DNA from: Streptomyces sp. LX-29
Lineage (GTDB): Bacteria > Actinomycetota > Actinomycetes > Streptomycetales > Streptomycetaceae
Reading direction: 5' to 3'
DNA: 64,000 nucleotides
NCBI RefSeq assembly: GCF_029541745.1
Contig: NZ_CP089746.1
Coordinates: 7,077,559 to 7,141,558 of the forward strand
Shown: piece by piece, positions 11,176 to 18,879 of the stretch
Layout of the letters: each line of letters starts with the position of its first letter
Position numbering within the stretch: position 1 is the first letter of the stretch
Position numbers and translations under genes: made by a program
Notes under the pieces: model-generated
The model's input: the letters and a program-made list of their open reading frames with translations, nothing else
What the model was told of the DNA's origin: nothing
Database searches by the model: none

Positions 11176-11218
11176 CCAAGATATTAAACCGATGCTCTCG
11201 ATAGCCTGGCCCTATCGA
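11176..11218 (-). promoter_or_regulatory. Probable sdh promoter with overlapping 21-bp palindrome
   Basis: Upstream of sdhC, read on the minus strand, an AT-rich patch giving a TAATAT -10-like hexamer lies at about 11180-11187. A perfect palindrome TCGATAG-7-CTATCGA spans 11198-11218, where the -35 region would be. It could be an operator for a repressor of sdh. The match to a promoter is by eye only. Confidence 0.4.
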
Positions 11219-11281
11219 CGTCGGTGGGGCGTCGCGTGCCCTCCGCCCCGGCGCCCCACGCCCCTCCGGGCGCCGGCCGGC

Positions 11282-11313
11282 GCGGGCCGCGGCTCGTACG
11301 GCGCGCGGCCCGC
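11282..11313 (-). terminator. GC hairpin after the LuxR-type gene
   Basis: A 10-bp inverted repeat (11282-11291 with 11304-11313) begins 8 bp past the stop of the minus-strand LuxR-type gene. It probably ends that transcript and insulates the sdh promoter downstream. Confidence 0.45.
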
Positions 11314-11320
11314 CCGCGGC

Positions 11321-11968
11321 TCAGATCCAGCCGCGCTCGACCGCCCGCACCCCCGCCTCGAAGCGGCTCTGGGCGCCCAGCCGCTCCATCAGCTGGGCCA
11401 CCACCCGGCGGACCGTACGGTCCGACATGCCCAGCTGGCGGGCGACCGCGCTGTCCGTCAGCCCCTGCATGAGCATCCGGAGCATCTGCCGCTCGGCCTC
11501 GCTGGGCGCGTCCTTCCGCTGGTCCGGTGGGATCTCCGCGCGCTGCCAGAGCAACTGTGCCAGGGCGCCGAACGCGGGTCGCACATGGGGGTCGGTTACG
11601 AGCACATAGGTGGAGTCGGGCTGCAGTCCGGTGGTGAGGATCGCCCCGCCCTCGGTGAGCACCATCGCGCCCGGCGGCAGCCGGGAGCTGTAGCGCACCT
11701 GGACGCCGTGGTCCTGCTGCCAGGCCACGTGCTCGGCGATGTCCGGAACGCCGCGGGTGCCGTGCGGCAGCACCGTGCGCACCCCGCCCTCGCGGTCCCA
11801 CAGCCGGCTGCCGGCCCCGCGCAACACATCCAGCAGCGGATCCTCGGACGAGGTGTAGTTCCAGTAGCAGAACACCTCGCCGGTCCCCTCCGCCAGGAAC
11901 CGCCGGGTCGCCTCGGCGAGTTCGACGGCGCCCGGCAGCGGTCTGGAGTCGACGGTGATCGAAACCAT
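11321..11968 (-). CDS. LuxR-type HTH transcriptional regulator
   Basis: This is a 215-residue regulator started at ATG 11968, six bases after a GAGGGGG SD. The N-terminal about 140 residues contain a sensor-like region with VAWQQDHGVQVRY, similar to PLD/TrmB-type regulators, and have no receiver Asp. The C-terminus holds a LuxR helix-turn-helix: LTDSAVARQLGMSDRTVRRVVAQL followed by MERLGAQSRFEAG. The same layout and the closing SRFEAG-GW pattern recur in the plus-strand gene at 15895, so the two are paralogues flanking the two-component system and first transporter. It is likely a pathway regulator of cluster A; its target is unknown. Confidence 0.8.
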   Translation of the reverse strand: MVSITVDSRPLPGAVELAEATRRFLAEGTGEVFCYWNYTSSEDPLLDVLRGAGSRLWDREGGVRTVLPHGTRGVPDIAEHVAWQQDHGVQVRYSSRLPPGAMVLTEGGAILTTGLQPDSTYVLVTDPHVRPAFGALAQLLWQRAEIPPDQRKDAPSEAERQMLRMLMQGLTDSAVARQLGMSDRTVRRVVAQLMERLGAQSRFEAGVRAVERGWI

Positions 11969-12085
11969 GTCAGTCCCCCTCTGAGTGGAAACGAACCCGG
12001 CGTCACCGCCTCCGAGGAGGTCCGCCGACGGCCGGTACGGCATGAAAACCGGTCACCCGCCCCGCGGAACGGCGCGTTGACCGGT

Positions 12086-13510
12086 TCACGCCATGGTGGG
12101 GCCAGAAGCGGACACCGCGGCCGACCGGGCCGGTTCCTCGTCTCCCTCGTCCCCCGGCAGCGCGCCCACCAGATGCAGCAGCGCGCTCAGCCCCCGCCCC
12201 TCCCCGGAGCGCAACTCCAGCCGACCGCCGGCCGACTCGATGAGCTTGACCGCGATCGACAGCCCGATGCCGGTGCTGGGGAACGGGCCGCGGCTCCAGC
12301 CGCGTTCCAGCGCCGCCTCCCGCTCGGAGTCGGGCAGCCCCGGACCCTCGTCCCGGACCCGGATCCGCAGCCGGGGGCCGGCCACCGTGATGGCGATCTC
12401 CACCACGCCGCCCTCGGGCGAGTACTTCAGGGCGTTGTCCAGCAGGACGTTCAGCGCCTGCTCCACCGCGCCGGGCCGGGTCAGCCCCCAGGCGTGCCGC
12501 GGCATCTCCAGCGTCATCCGGATGGCGCGCTGTTCGGCGACCGAGGCCCAGCCGCGGACGCACTCCTCCACCAGCCCGCACACCTCCACCACCTGGGTGG
12601 AGCGGTCGGCCGGGTGGGAGCGGGCGTGTTCCAGCATCTCGGTGAGCGTGCGGTCCAGCCGGTCCACGTCGGCGAGCAGCCGCTCGTGCCGCTCGGCCGC
12701 CGCGTCGGGCAGATGGGGGCGCAGGTTCTCGAGCCGCAGCCGCAGCGCCACCATCGGGTTGCGCAGCTGATGGGCGACGTCGGCCAGGAAGCTGCGCCGG
12801 TCCTCCATCATCGACTGGATGACCGCGGCCAGTCGGTTGACCTCGGCGGCCAACCCCTTGAGGGCGTCCCCCTCGCAGTGCTCCGCGGTCCGGGCGTGGA
12901 ACTCGCCGTCGGCCAGGGCCCGTACGGTGTCGCCGATCCGATCCAGGTCGCGCAGCGTACGCCGGCGCAGGACCAGCGTCGGCAGGGCGCAGAGGGCGAC
13001 GCCGAAGGGGAGCAGCAGCCCCAGGGTGATCCACACCGTCAGGATGCGGCTGCGCAGCTCCGTCGCCGACTGCCGGAGCAGCAGCACTCCCGAGCCGGCG
13101 CCGTCCACGCTCAGGGGAGCCTCGACGGAGAGGCGGCCGCCGACCGGCGGTAGCGGCCGCTCGGCCAACTGGCCCTCCGGCACGCCGCCCTGCCAGGTGG
13201 AGGGGGTGAAGGCGCGGGCGTGGCCGTCGGCGTCGACCGCCGAGCCGCGCACCGTGCCGTCGGGCCAGCGCACCGAGACCTCCAGCCGCTGCGCCGCCGC
13301 GAACTCGACGAGCAGCCGGTCCACGCCGGCCGCGTCGCCGTTGGTCATGGCGTGCGAGAGCGGCGTGGCCATGGCGTCGGCGCTGCCGCGGAGCCGGTCG
13401 GTGGCGGCCCGGTTGGCGTGCTCGGCGTAGAGATAGCCGAGGGGGACCAGCAGGGCCGTCAGCACCGTGCCGATCAGGAGGCACTGGACGATGGAGTGGA
13501 TCTGCCGCAT
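12086..13510 (-). CDS. Membrane sensor histidine kinase
   Basis: The kinase has 474 residues. An N-terminal membrane helix (VQCLLIGTVLTALLVPLGYLY) is followed by an extracytoplasmic sensor of about 130 residues, a second helix (ILTVWITLGLLLPFGVAL), a HAMP region, and a HisKA domain with phosphoacceptor His247 in FLADVAHQLRNPM. The H-box reads HQLRNP rather than the usual HELRTP. ATP-binding boxes follow: N box LNVLLDNALKYSP, G1 VRDEGPGLPD and G2 STGIGLSIAVKLIE. It starts 11 bp after the response regulator stop, so both are one transcript. The sensed signal is unknown. The location next to a dicarboxylate-type transporter suggests control of uptake or of cluster A. Confidence 0.9.
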   Translation of the reverse strand: MRQIHSIVQCLLIGTVLTALLVPLGYLYAEHANRAATDRLRGSADAMATPLSHAMTNGDAAGVDRLLVEFAAAQRLEVSVRWPDGTVRGSAVDADGHARAFTPSTWQGGVPEGQLAERPLPPVGGRLSVEAPLSVDGAGSGVLLLRQSATELRSRILTVWITLGLLLPFGVALCALPTLVLRRRTLRDLDRIGDTVRALADGEFHARTAEHCEGDALKGLAAEVNRLAAVIQSMMEDRRSFLADVAHQLRNPMVALRLRLENLRPHLPDAAAERHERLLADVDRLDRTLTEMLEHARSHPADRSTQVVEVCGLVEECVRGWASVAEQRAIRMTLEMPRHAWGLTRPGAVEQALNVLLDNALKYSPEGGVVEIAITVAGPRLRIRVRDEGPGLPDSEREAALERGWSRGPFPSTGIGLSIAVKLIESAGGRLELRSGEGRGLSALLHLVGALPGDEGDEEPARSAAVSASGPTMA

Positions 13511-13521
13511 CGACCCGGGCC

Positions 13522-14202
13522 TCAGGGCGCGGGCTGCGGCTGGAAGCTGAAACCCACCCCGCGCGTCGTCTTGATCCACTTCGTGGAGCCGAGCTTGCGG
13601 CGCAGCGCGGCCACATGGGTGTCCAGGGTGCGGGAGCTCCCCGCCCACTGCTGATCCCACACGGCGTCCAGCAACTGCTCGCGCAGGAAGACCCGGCCCG
13701 GCGTGCCGGCCAACAGCACCAGCAGCTCGAACTCCTTGCGGGTGAGGATGATGGGCCGGCCGTCCAGCGACACGGTGCGCTGAGCCGGGTCGATGGTGAG
13801 CCGGCCCCGGGTGAGGACCGGGTTCACCGGCTCGGCCGGGGCCGGCGGCGTCCCGGTACGGCGCATCACCGCGGCCATCCGTGCGAGTAACTCCTGGAGT
13901 CGGTACGGCTTGACGATGTAGTCGTCGGCCCCCAGCCGCAGCCCCAGGACCTTGTCCATCTCGTCGGAGCGCGCGGTGACGGCGATGATCGGCACCGCGC
14001 ACATGGCGCGCAGCCCGCGGCACACCTCGAGTCCGTCCATGTCGGGCAGGTTGAGGTCGAGCAGCACGATGTCGCCGCACTCGTGTCTGCGGAGGGCCGC
14101 GGCGCCGGTGGAGACATGGTCCACGGTCCATCCGTACTGCTGGAGTCCCTCGGTCAGTGCGTCGGCGACTTCGACGTCGTCCTCCACAAGCAGGACCCTC
14201 AT
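13522..14202 (-). CDS. OmpR/PhoB-type response regulator, contains a TTA codon
   Basis: This 226-residue regulator has an N-terminal receiver with the acidic pair at 8-9, phosphoacceptor Asp49 in VLLDLNLPDMDG, and the conserved Lys in DDYIVKPY. The C-terminal winged helix is of OmpR type (LTRKEFELLVLLAGTPGRVF, then SRTLDTHVAALRRKLG). It is paired with the downstream histidine kinase. Codon 105, at 13888-13890, is TTA, the rare leucine codon read only by the bldA tRNA in Streptomyces. Translation may therefore be limited to late growth. It is divergent from the transporter at 14436, which is a likely target. Confidence 0.9.
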   Translation of the reverse strand: MRVLLVEDDVEVADALTEGLQQYGWTVDHVSTGAAALRRHECGDIVLLDLNLPDMDGLEVCRGLRAMCAVPIIAVTARSDEMDKVLGLRLGADDYIVKPYRLQELLARMAAVMRRTGTPPAPAEPVNPVLTRGRLTIDPAQRTVSLDGRPIILTRKEFELLVLLAGTPGRVFLREQLLDAVWDQQWAGSSRTLDTHVAALRRKLGSTKWIKTTRGVGFSFQPQPAP

Positions 14203-14435
14203 ATGGCTGTCATCCCCCGGCGATCAGCGCATGCGTGTGTCGTCGCGGACGTCCCCGTACGTCCGGTTTTCGAAGAAACGTTGCTCCCACTGTCGTGTCG
14301 GTGATCTTACATACGCTTAACGCAACTCTGTAGGTACGGGAGCCGTGATTTTGCAGAGCCTGCCTAGGCTCAGTCGTGATCCGGGGCGGATGAACGACGG
14401 AGTGGCCCGCCCCGGCTTCGTCGCGATACGGGGGT
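14203..14435. promoter_or_regulatory. Divergent promoter region between regulator and transporter
   Basis: This 233-bp gap separates the divergent response regulator and transporter genes and is less GC-rich than its surroundings (for example 14300-14335). It contains a GAGCCT-4-AGGCTC inverted repeat at 14356-14371, a possible operator. No precise promoter hexamers can be fixed by eye. Confidence 0.4.
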
Positions 14436-15782
14436 ATGCGAAACATGGCGAAGGGACCGCCTGGTCGTCCCATACACCGCACTTTGACCTTCTGGACGAT
14501 GTGCGGGTTAGGACTCGGTGTCGTATTCGGGGTCGTCGCCCCGGAGGCGGGGGAGCGGATGCGCTTCCTGGCCGACGCCTTCATCTCACTGATGACCATG
14601 CTCATCGGTCCGGTCATCTTCACCACGGTGGCCGGCGGGCTGGCCTCCCTGGGCGGCCGGCGCCTGCTGAGCAGCCTGTCACTGAAGGCCGTCCTCTACT
14701 TCGAGGCGGCCACCACGCTGGCGCTCGTCATCGGACTGCTGGTCGGCAATCTGCTGGGCCGGCTGCCGATCCCCGCCACCGATCCGGGGCCGGACGTCGA
14801 CAAGCTGGCCTCGCTGCAACGACAGGCGGAGAGCTTCGGCAACGGCTCACTCAGCCTGGACGCGGTGGTGCCGCACAGCTTCTCCTCCGCCGTGATCGGC
14901 GGAAACATGCTGCACACCCTGGTGGTGGCCGCGCTCACCGGGGTGGCCCTGGTGATGGCGGGGCGGCGCGGCGCGCCCGTGCTGGACCTGATCAACCGGG
15001 GCAGCCACATCCTGTTCTGCATGGTGCGGATCGTGGTCGCCGGGGCACCGGCGGCGGCCTTCGGTGGCGCCGCGTACACGGCCAGCCAGATCGGCGTCGT
15101 ACCGCTGGGTGGACTGGCCTGCCTGATCAGCGCCTTCTACCTCACCTGCGCGGCGGTGATCTTCCTCGGGCTCGGGCTGCTGGCCAGAGCCAACGGCTTC
15201 TCGCTGCTGCGGCTGGTGCGCTATCTGCGACATGAGCTCCTGGTCGTCATCGGCACCTCCTCCTCGGGCCCGGTCTTCCCGCGCGTGCTGCGCAAGCTGG
15301 AGCTGGCCGGGGCGCCGCGCGGCACCAGCGCCCCGGTGCTGGCCGGCGGCTACTCGCTGCACCTGATCGGCACCTGCCTCTACCTCACCATGGCGGCCAT
15401 GTTCGTCGCGGTGACCAGCGGAAGCGGGCTCTCCCTCGGAGACCAACTGCTCTTCCTGGCCATCGCGATGATCGTCTCCAAGAGTGCGGTGGGAGTGACC
15501 GGCTCCGGGCTGCTCACCCTCCTCGCGACCATCTCGGTGACGCAGTCGGTGCCCATGGCCGGCGTGGCCCTGCTGATCGGCATCGACCGGATCATGTCCG
15601 AGGCCCGGGCCGTCACCAACCTCATCGGCAACAGTGTGGCGACCCTCGTCATCACCAGGTGGGCCGGCCAACTCGACCTGGACCGGCTCAACCACACCCT
15701 CTCGGCGCAGCGCCCCGCGGAGCTGGACCGACCCGAGGACGATCCCTCGGTCGTGGAAATCCGCATCTCCGACGGCAAATAG
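14436..15782 (+). CDS. Divergent DctA/glutamate-type symporter paralogue with altered cation motif
   Basis: This 448-residue polytopic protein belongs to the dicarboxylate/amino acid:cation symporter family. It retains the TM8 signature IDRIMSEARAVTNLIGNSVAT, but two core motifs are changed. The serine-rich hairpin reads GTSSSGPVFPR where the second paralogue has STSSSEPALPR, and the TM7 motif GYSFNLDGTAIYLTMA of the paralogue is GYSLHLIGTCLYLTMA here. The Asn and Asp that bind Na+ in family structures are lost. Transport may be coupled differently or the protein may act as a sensor. ATG 14436 and ATG 14445 are both possible; the latter is better spaced from GGGGT. Codon 25 (14508-14510) is TTA, implying bldA dependence. 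Confidence 0.8.
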   Translation: MRNMAKGPPGRPIHRTLTFWTMCGLGLGVVFGVVAPEAGERMRFLADAFISLMTMLIGPVIFTTVAGGLASLGGRRLLSSLSLKAVLYFEAATTLALVIGLLVGNLLGRLPIPATDPGPDVDKLASLQRQAESFGNGSLSLDAVVPHSFSSAVIGGNMLHTLVVAALTGVALVMAGRRGAPVLDLINRGSHILFCMVRIVVAGAPAAAFGGAAYTASQIGVVPLGGLACLISAFYLTCAAVIFLGLGLLARANGFSLLRLVRYLRHELLVVIGTSSSGPVFPRVLRKLELAGAPRGTSAPVLAGGYSLHLIGTCLYLTMAAMFVAVTSGSGLSLGDQLLFLAIAMIVSKSAVGVTGSGLLTLLATISVTQSVPMAGVALLIGIDRIMSEARAVTNLIGNSVATLVITRWAGQLDLDRLNHTLSAQRPAELDRPEDDPSVVEIRISDGK

Positions 15783-15894
15783 GCTCCGCCGCCCGCCGGT
15801 TTCCCTCTCGGGACCTCTCTCAGAATTGCGCGTCTCGCTCCTTACCCCCACCTGCACGTCGCTCCACGTGAATTAGTGGAAAAGGAATCAAGGC

Positions 15895-16602
15895 ATGACC
15901 GTGACCACGCTCGCAGTCCAGTCCATCGACCACCGGGAAAACGCGGAGGTGCGGCCGCCGCGACCCCACAACCCTTCTTTGCATTCCACGTTGTCCATCG
16001 CGCGGCGTGAAATCGTGATGGTGCGCTCGGAGTCCATGCCGCGCCAGGACGAACTCCGGCGCGAGGCAAGCACGTTGATGAGCCTGCTGCGGCGCTGGGT
16101 GCGGATCTCCGTCATCTGGGACGAGCGCCTGCTGTCCCACCCCGCGATCGTGGAGTACGTGCTGTGGCAGGCCCGCTCGGGAATCCAGGTGCGCACCGCC
16201 GCGGAGGTTCCGGTCACCATGGCACTGGTCGACGACGCCACCTCCGCGGTGGTCGCGGAACCCGGCCAGGGCGCGCCCCGGGGAGAGGGCTCGGTGAGCG
16301 TATCCCGCTGCCCGGACACCGTCAGCATGCTGCACTATCTCTTCCTCGGCCTGTGGGAGGGCTCGACGCCGCTGGCCGTGGAGAGCTGGTCCCCGGACGA
16401 CGACCAGTCGCTGGACGTGCTGCGCATGCTCGCCCGCGGCCTCACCGACGAGCAGATCGCCCATCGACTCGACGTCTCCAAGCGCACCGTGAGCAGGACC
16501 GTCGCCAAGCTGATGCGGGAGCTCAACGCGCGCAGCAGGTTCGAGGCCGGGGCGCTGGCGACCCGCCTGGGCTGGTTCGGCACCGGTGACTGGCGCGGCT
16601 GA
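15895..16602 (+). CDS. LuxR-type HTH regulator, paralogue of the 11.3-kb gene
   Basis: This is a 235-residue protein with AGGAA in front of ATG 15895. An N-terminal tail is followed by a sensor-like domain with VLWQARSGIQVRTAAEV, which lines up with the other regulator. The C-terminal HTH reads LTDEQIAHRLDVSKRTVSRTVAKL, then MRELNARSRFEAGALATRLGW. There is no phosphoacceptor receiver domain. It lies 112 bp after the first transporter and is followed by a strong hairpin, so it may be co-transcribed with the transporter. It is a likely activator of the biosynthetic genes that follow. Confidence 0.8.
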   Translation: MTVTTLAVQSIDHRENAEVRPPRPHNPSLHSTLSIARREIVMVRSESMPRQDELRREASTLMSLLRRWVRISVIWDERLLSHPAIVEYVLWQARSGIQVRTAAEVPVTMALVDDATSAVVAEPGQGAPRGEGSVSVSRCPDTVSMLHYLFLGLWEGSTPLAVESWSPDDDQSLDVLRMLARGLTDEQIAHRLDVSKRTVSRTVAKLMRELNARSRFEAGALATRLGWFGTGDWRG

Positions 16603-16628
16603 CCCGGGCCGGGAGGTGCCATGACCCC

Positions 16629-16673
16629 GAGGCGCGTACGGCGCGGACCCACGGTCCGCGCCGTACGCGCCTC
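16629..16673 (+). terminator. Perfect 21-bp hairpin terminator
   Basis: The arms 16629-16649 and 16653-16673 are exact reverse complements with a 3-base loop, 27 bp after the LuxR-type stop. It is the longest perfect stem noticed in the window. It separates the regulator transcript from the biosynthetic train; 16674-16884 must hold the promoter of that train, but no clear hexamers were seen. Confidence 0.7.
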
Positions 16674-16884
16674 TGCGGATCCCGCCGCCGGATTGGGACA
16701 GGCGGCGTCGTCCAGCGGACAAGCTCCTTCAGCTGGCGGCGTCGCCCGGCAATCGTGTGCCTGTGCTCCGTTACCCCGCAGTACGGGCGAAAGGTGAGGC
16801 GTTGATGCAGGCCAAGCGATGGCACCGACTGACGGCTGGTCAGGTTCCGCGGTGGATCCGTGGTGCCCTCCCCGGGGGGTCGGC

Positions 16885-17478
16885 ATGACCGGCCGTCCCG
16901 TAGTGCTGCTGCTCGGCGGCAGCCCGAGCCCACGCTCGCACACGGCGGCCGTCATCGGCGCCGCCGCCGGAGTGCTGACCGAGTTGGGCGCCGAGCCGCT
17001 GGTGTGGGATCTGGCCGCGCGCCCGCTGCCGATCGTCGACGCCTCCTGCCACGGCCGTCCGGAGCTGTACGCCGACCCCCTGGCGCGCCAGCTCTCGCCG
17101 ATGGCCGCCCGGGCGGACGCCTTCGTGCTGGCGTCGCCGACGTACCACGGCTCCTACTCCGGAGCCCTGAAGAACGCCCTGGACCACCTGGACGGCCATG
17201 AGATGGCCGGCAAGCCCGTCGGGCTGCTCGCGCACGGGGAGAACCTGACCGCGGTCCAGGTCTGCGACGCGCTGCGGACGGTGGTGCGGGCCCTCAAGGG
17301 AGTGGCCGTACCGGAGCAACTCGTCACCGTGCCGGGTGACTTCGAGCGGATGGGGGACGGGCGACGGCTGCTCGCCGCCCCGGCGGCGCGGGGCCGACTC
17401 GACGTCCTGTGCCGCTCCCTGGTCGCGGTCACCCGGCAGCTCGCCGCCGGTGACGCCATCGGCATCGGAACCGCGTAG
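16885..17478 (+). CDS. NAD(P)H-dependent FMN reductase (flavodoxin-like)
   Basis: The protein has 197 residues from ATG 16885, with a GGGGGG SD. The flavodoxin-like fold shows the phosphate loop LLLGGSPSPRSHT and the isoalloxazine-side motif SPTYHGSYSGALKNALDHL. The family reduces free or bound FMN with NAD(P)H and includes quinone and azo reductases. In this cluster it could supply reduced flavin to a monooxygenase, or act reductively on a diazo, azo or quinone intermediate; that is inference. It is 10 bp ahead of the second DctA-type gene, so the two form one transcript. Confidence 0.85.
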   Translation: MTGRPVVLLLGGSPSPRSHTAAVIGAAAGVLTELGAEPLVWDLAARPLPIVDASCHGRPELYADPLARQLSPMAARADAFVLASPTYHGSYSGALKNALDHLDGHEMAGKPVGLLAHGENLTAVQVCDALRTVVRALKGVAVPEQLVTVPGDFERMGDGRRLLAAPAARGRLDVLCRSLVAVTRQLAAGDAIGIGTA

Positions 17479-17488
17479 GAGTGACGGG

Positions 17489-18865
17489 ATGAGCGCAACG
17501 GAGGCGCCGGGCGACCGCGCCAGACGGGACAGAACGCACTACCTCTACATCGCCGTCATCGTGGCGGTGGTACTGGGCATCGCGCTCGGCTTCGCCGCGC
17601 CCGACGCGGCGGTGGAGCTGAAGCCGGTCGGCACCGGCTTTGTGAACCTCATCAAGATGATGATCTCCCCGGTCATCTTTTGCACGATCGTGATCGGCGT
17701 CGGCTCGGTCCGCAAGGCGGCCAAGGTCGGCGCGGTCGGCGGCCTGGCGCTGCTGTACTTCCTGACGATGTCGACCGTCGCGCTCGCCATCGGACTGCTG
17801 GTCGGCAACGTGCTGGAGCCCGGCAGCGGACTGGAGCTGACCGAGTCGGCGCGGCACGCGGGAGAGGCCCAGGCGGAGAAGGGCGGCGAGTCCACCACGG
17901 ACTTCCTGCTCGGCATCATCCCCACCACCCTGGTCTCCGCCTTCACCGCGGGCGAGGTGCTGCAGACCCTGCTGGTCGCGCTGCTCGTCGGCTTCGCGGT
18001 GCAGGCCATGGGGAAGGCGGGCCGGCCGGTGCTGACCGGCATCGGCCACATCCAGCGGCTGGTCTTCCGTGTGCTGTCCATGATCATGTGGGTGGCGCCG
18101 GTCGGCGCGTTCGGCGCGATCGCGGCGGTGGTCGGCGAGACCGGGGCGGACGCCCTGAAGTCGCTGGCCGTCATCATGGTCGGCTTCTACGTCACCTGCC
18201 TGCTGTTCGTCTTCGTGGTGCTCGGCACGGTGCTCCGCCTGGTCGCCGGGATCAACATCCTCGCGCTGCTGAAGTACCTGGCGCGGGAGTTCCTGCTGAT
18301 CCTGTCCACCTCCTCCTCGGAGCCGGCGCTGCCGCGGCTGATCGCCAAGATGGAGCACCTGGGGGTGAGTCGGCCGGTGGCCGGCATCACCGTTCCGACG
18401 GGCTACTCGTTCAACCTCGACGGCACCGCGATCTACCTGACCATGGCCTCGCTCTTCATCGCCGAGGCGCTGGGCGACCCGCTCTCGCTGGGGCAGCAGG
18501 TCTCGCTGCTCGCCTTCATGATCATCGCCTCGAAGGGGGCCGCGGGCGTCACCGGCTCGGGCCTGGCCACCCTGGCCGGCGGTCTGCAGTCGCACCGCCC
18601 CGAGCTGGTCGACGGCGTGGGCCTGATCGTCGGTGTCGACCGCTTCATGAGCGAGGCGCGCGCCCTGACCAACTTCGCGGGCAACGCGGTCGCCACGGTG
18701 CTGATCGGCACCTGGACCAAGGAGATCGACCGGGAGCGGGCCGCCGAGGTGCTGGCCGGCCGGCTGCCGTTCGACGAGACCACGCTGGTGGACGACGGCC
18801 ACGGGGCGCCGGCCGATGACGGCGACGACCGCGGGGCGCCGGCCCCGACGGCGGCTGTTCGATGA
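17489..18865 (+). CDS. dctA: DctA-type dicarboxylate/amino acid:cation symporter
   Basis: This 458-residue transporter has all family motifs intact: STSSSEPALPRLIAKME, GYSFNLDGTAIYLTMA and VDRFMSEARALTNFAGNAVAT. It imports C4-dicarboxylates or acidic amino acids with Na+ or H+. The start ATG 17489 follows AGGAG by eight bases. The hydrophilic C-terminal tail (about 40 residues, Asp/Gly/Ala-rich) is cytoplasmic. Lying within a pathway that appears to use aspartate twice (nitrosuccinate and aspartate semialdehyde), it may feed the precursor pool. Export of an acidic product cannot be excluded. Confidence 0.85.
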   Translation: MSATEAPGDRARRDRTHYLYIAVIVAVVLGIALGFAAPDAAVELKPVGTGFVNLIKMMISPVIFCTIVIGVGSVRKAAKVGAVGGLALLYFLTMSTVALAIGLLVGNVLEPGSGLELTESARHAGEAQAEKGGESTTDFLLGIIPTTLVSAFTAGEVLQTLLVALLVGFAVQAMGKAGRPVLTGIGHIQRLVFRVLSMIMWVAPVGAFGAIAAVVGETGADALKSLAVIMVGFYVTCLLFVFVVLGTVLRLVAGINILALLKYLAREFLLILSTSSSEPALPRLIAKMEHLGVSRPVAGITVPTGYSFNLDGTAIYLTMASLFIAEALGDPLSLGQQVSLLAFMIIASKGAAGVTGSGLATLAGGLQSHRPELVDGVGLIVGVDRFMSEARALTNFAGNAVATVLIGTWTKEIDRERAAEVLAGRLPFDETTLVDDGHGAPADDGDDRGAPAPTAAVR

Positions 18866-18879
18866 CTGTTGGGAGTACC

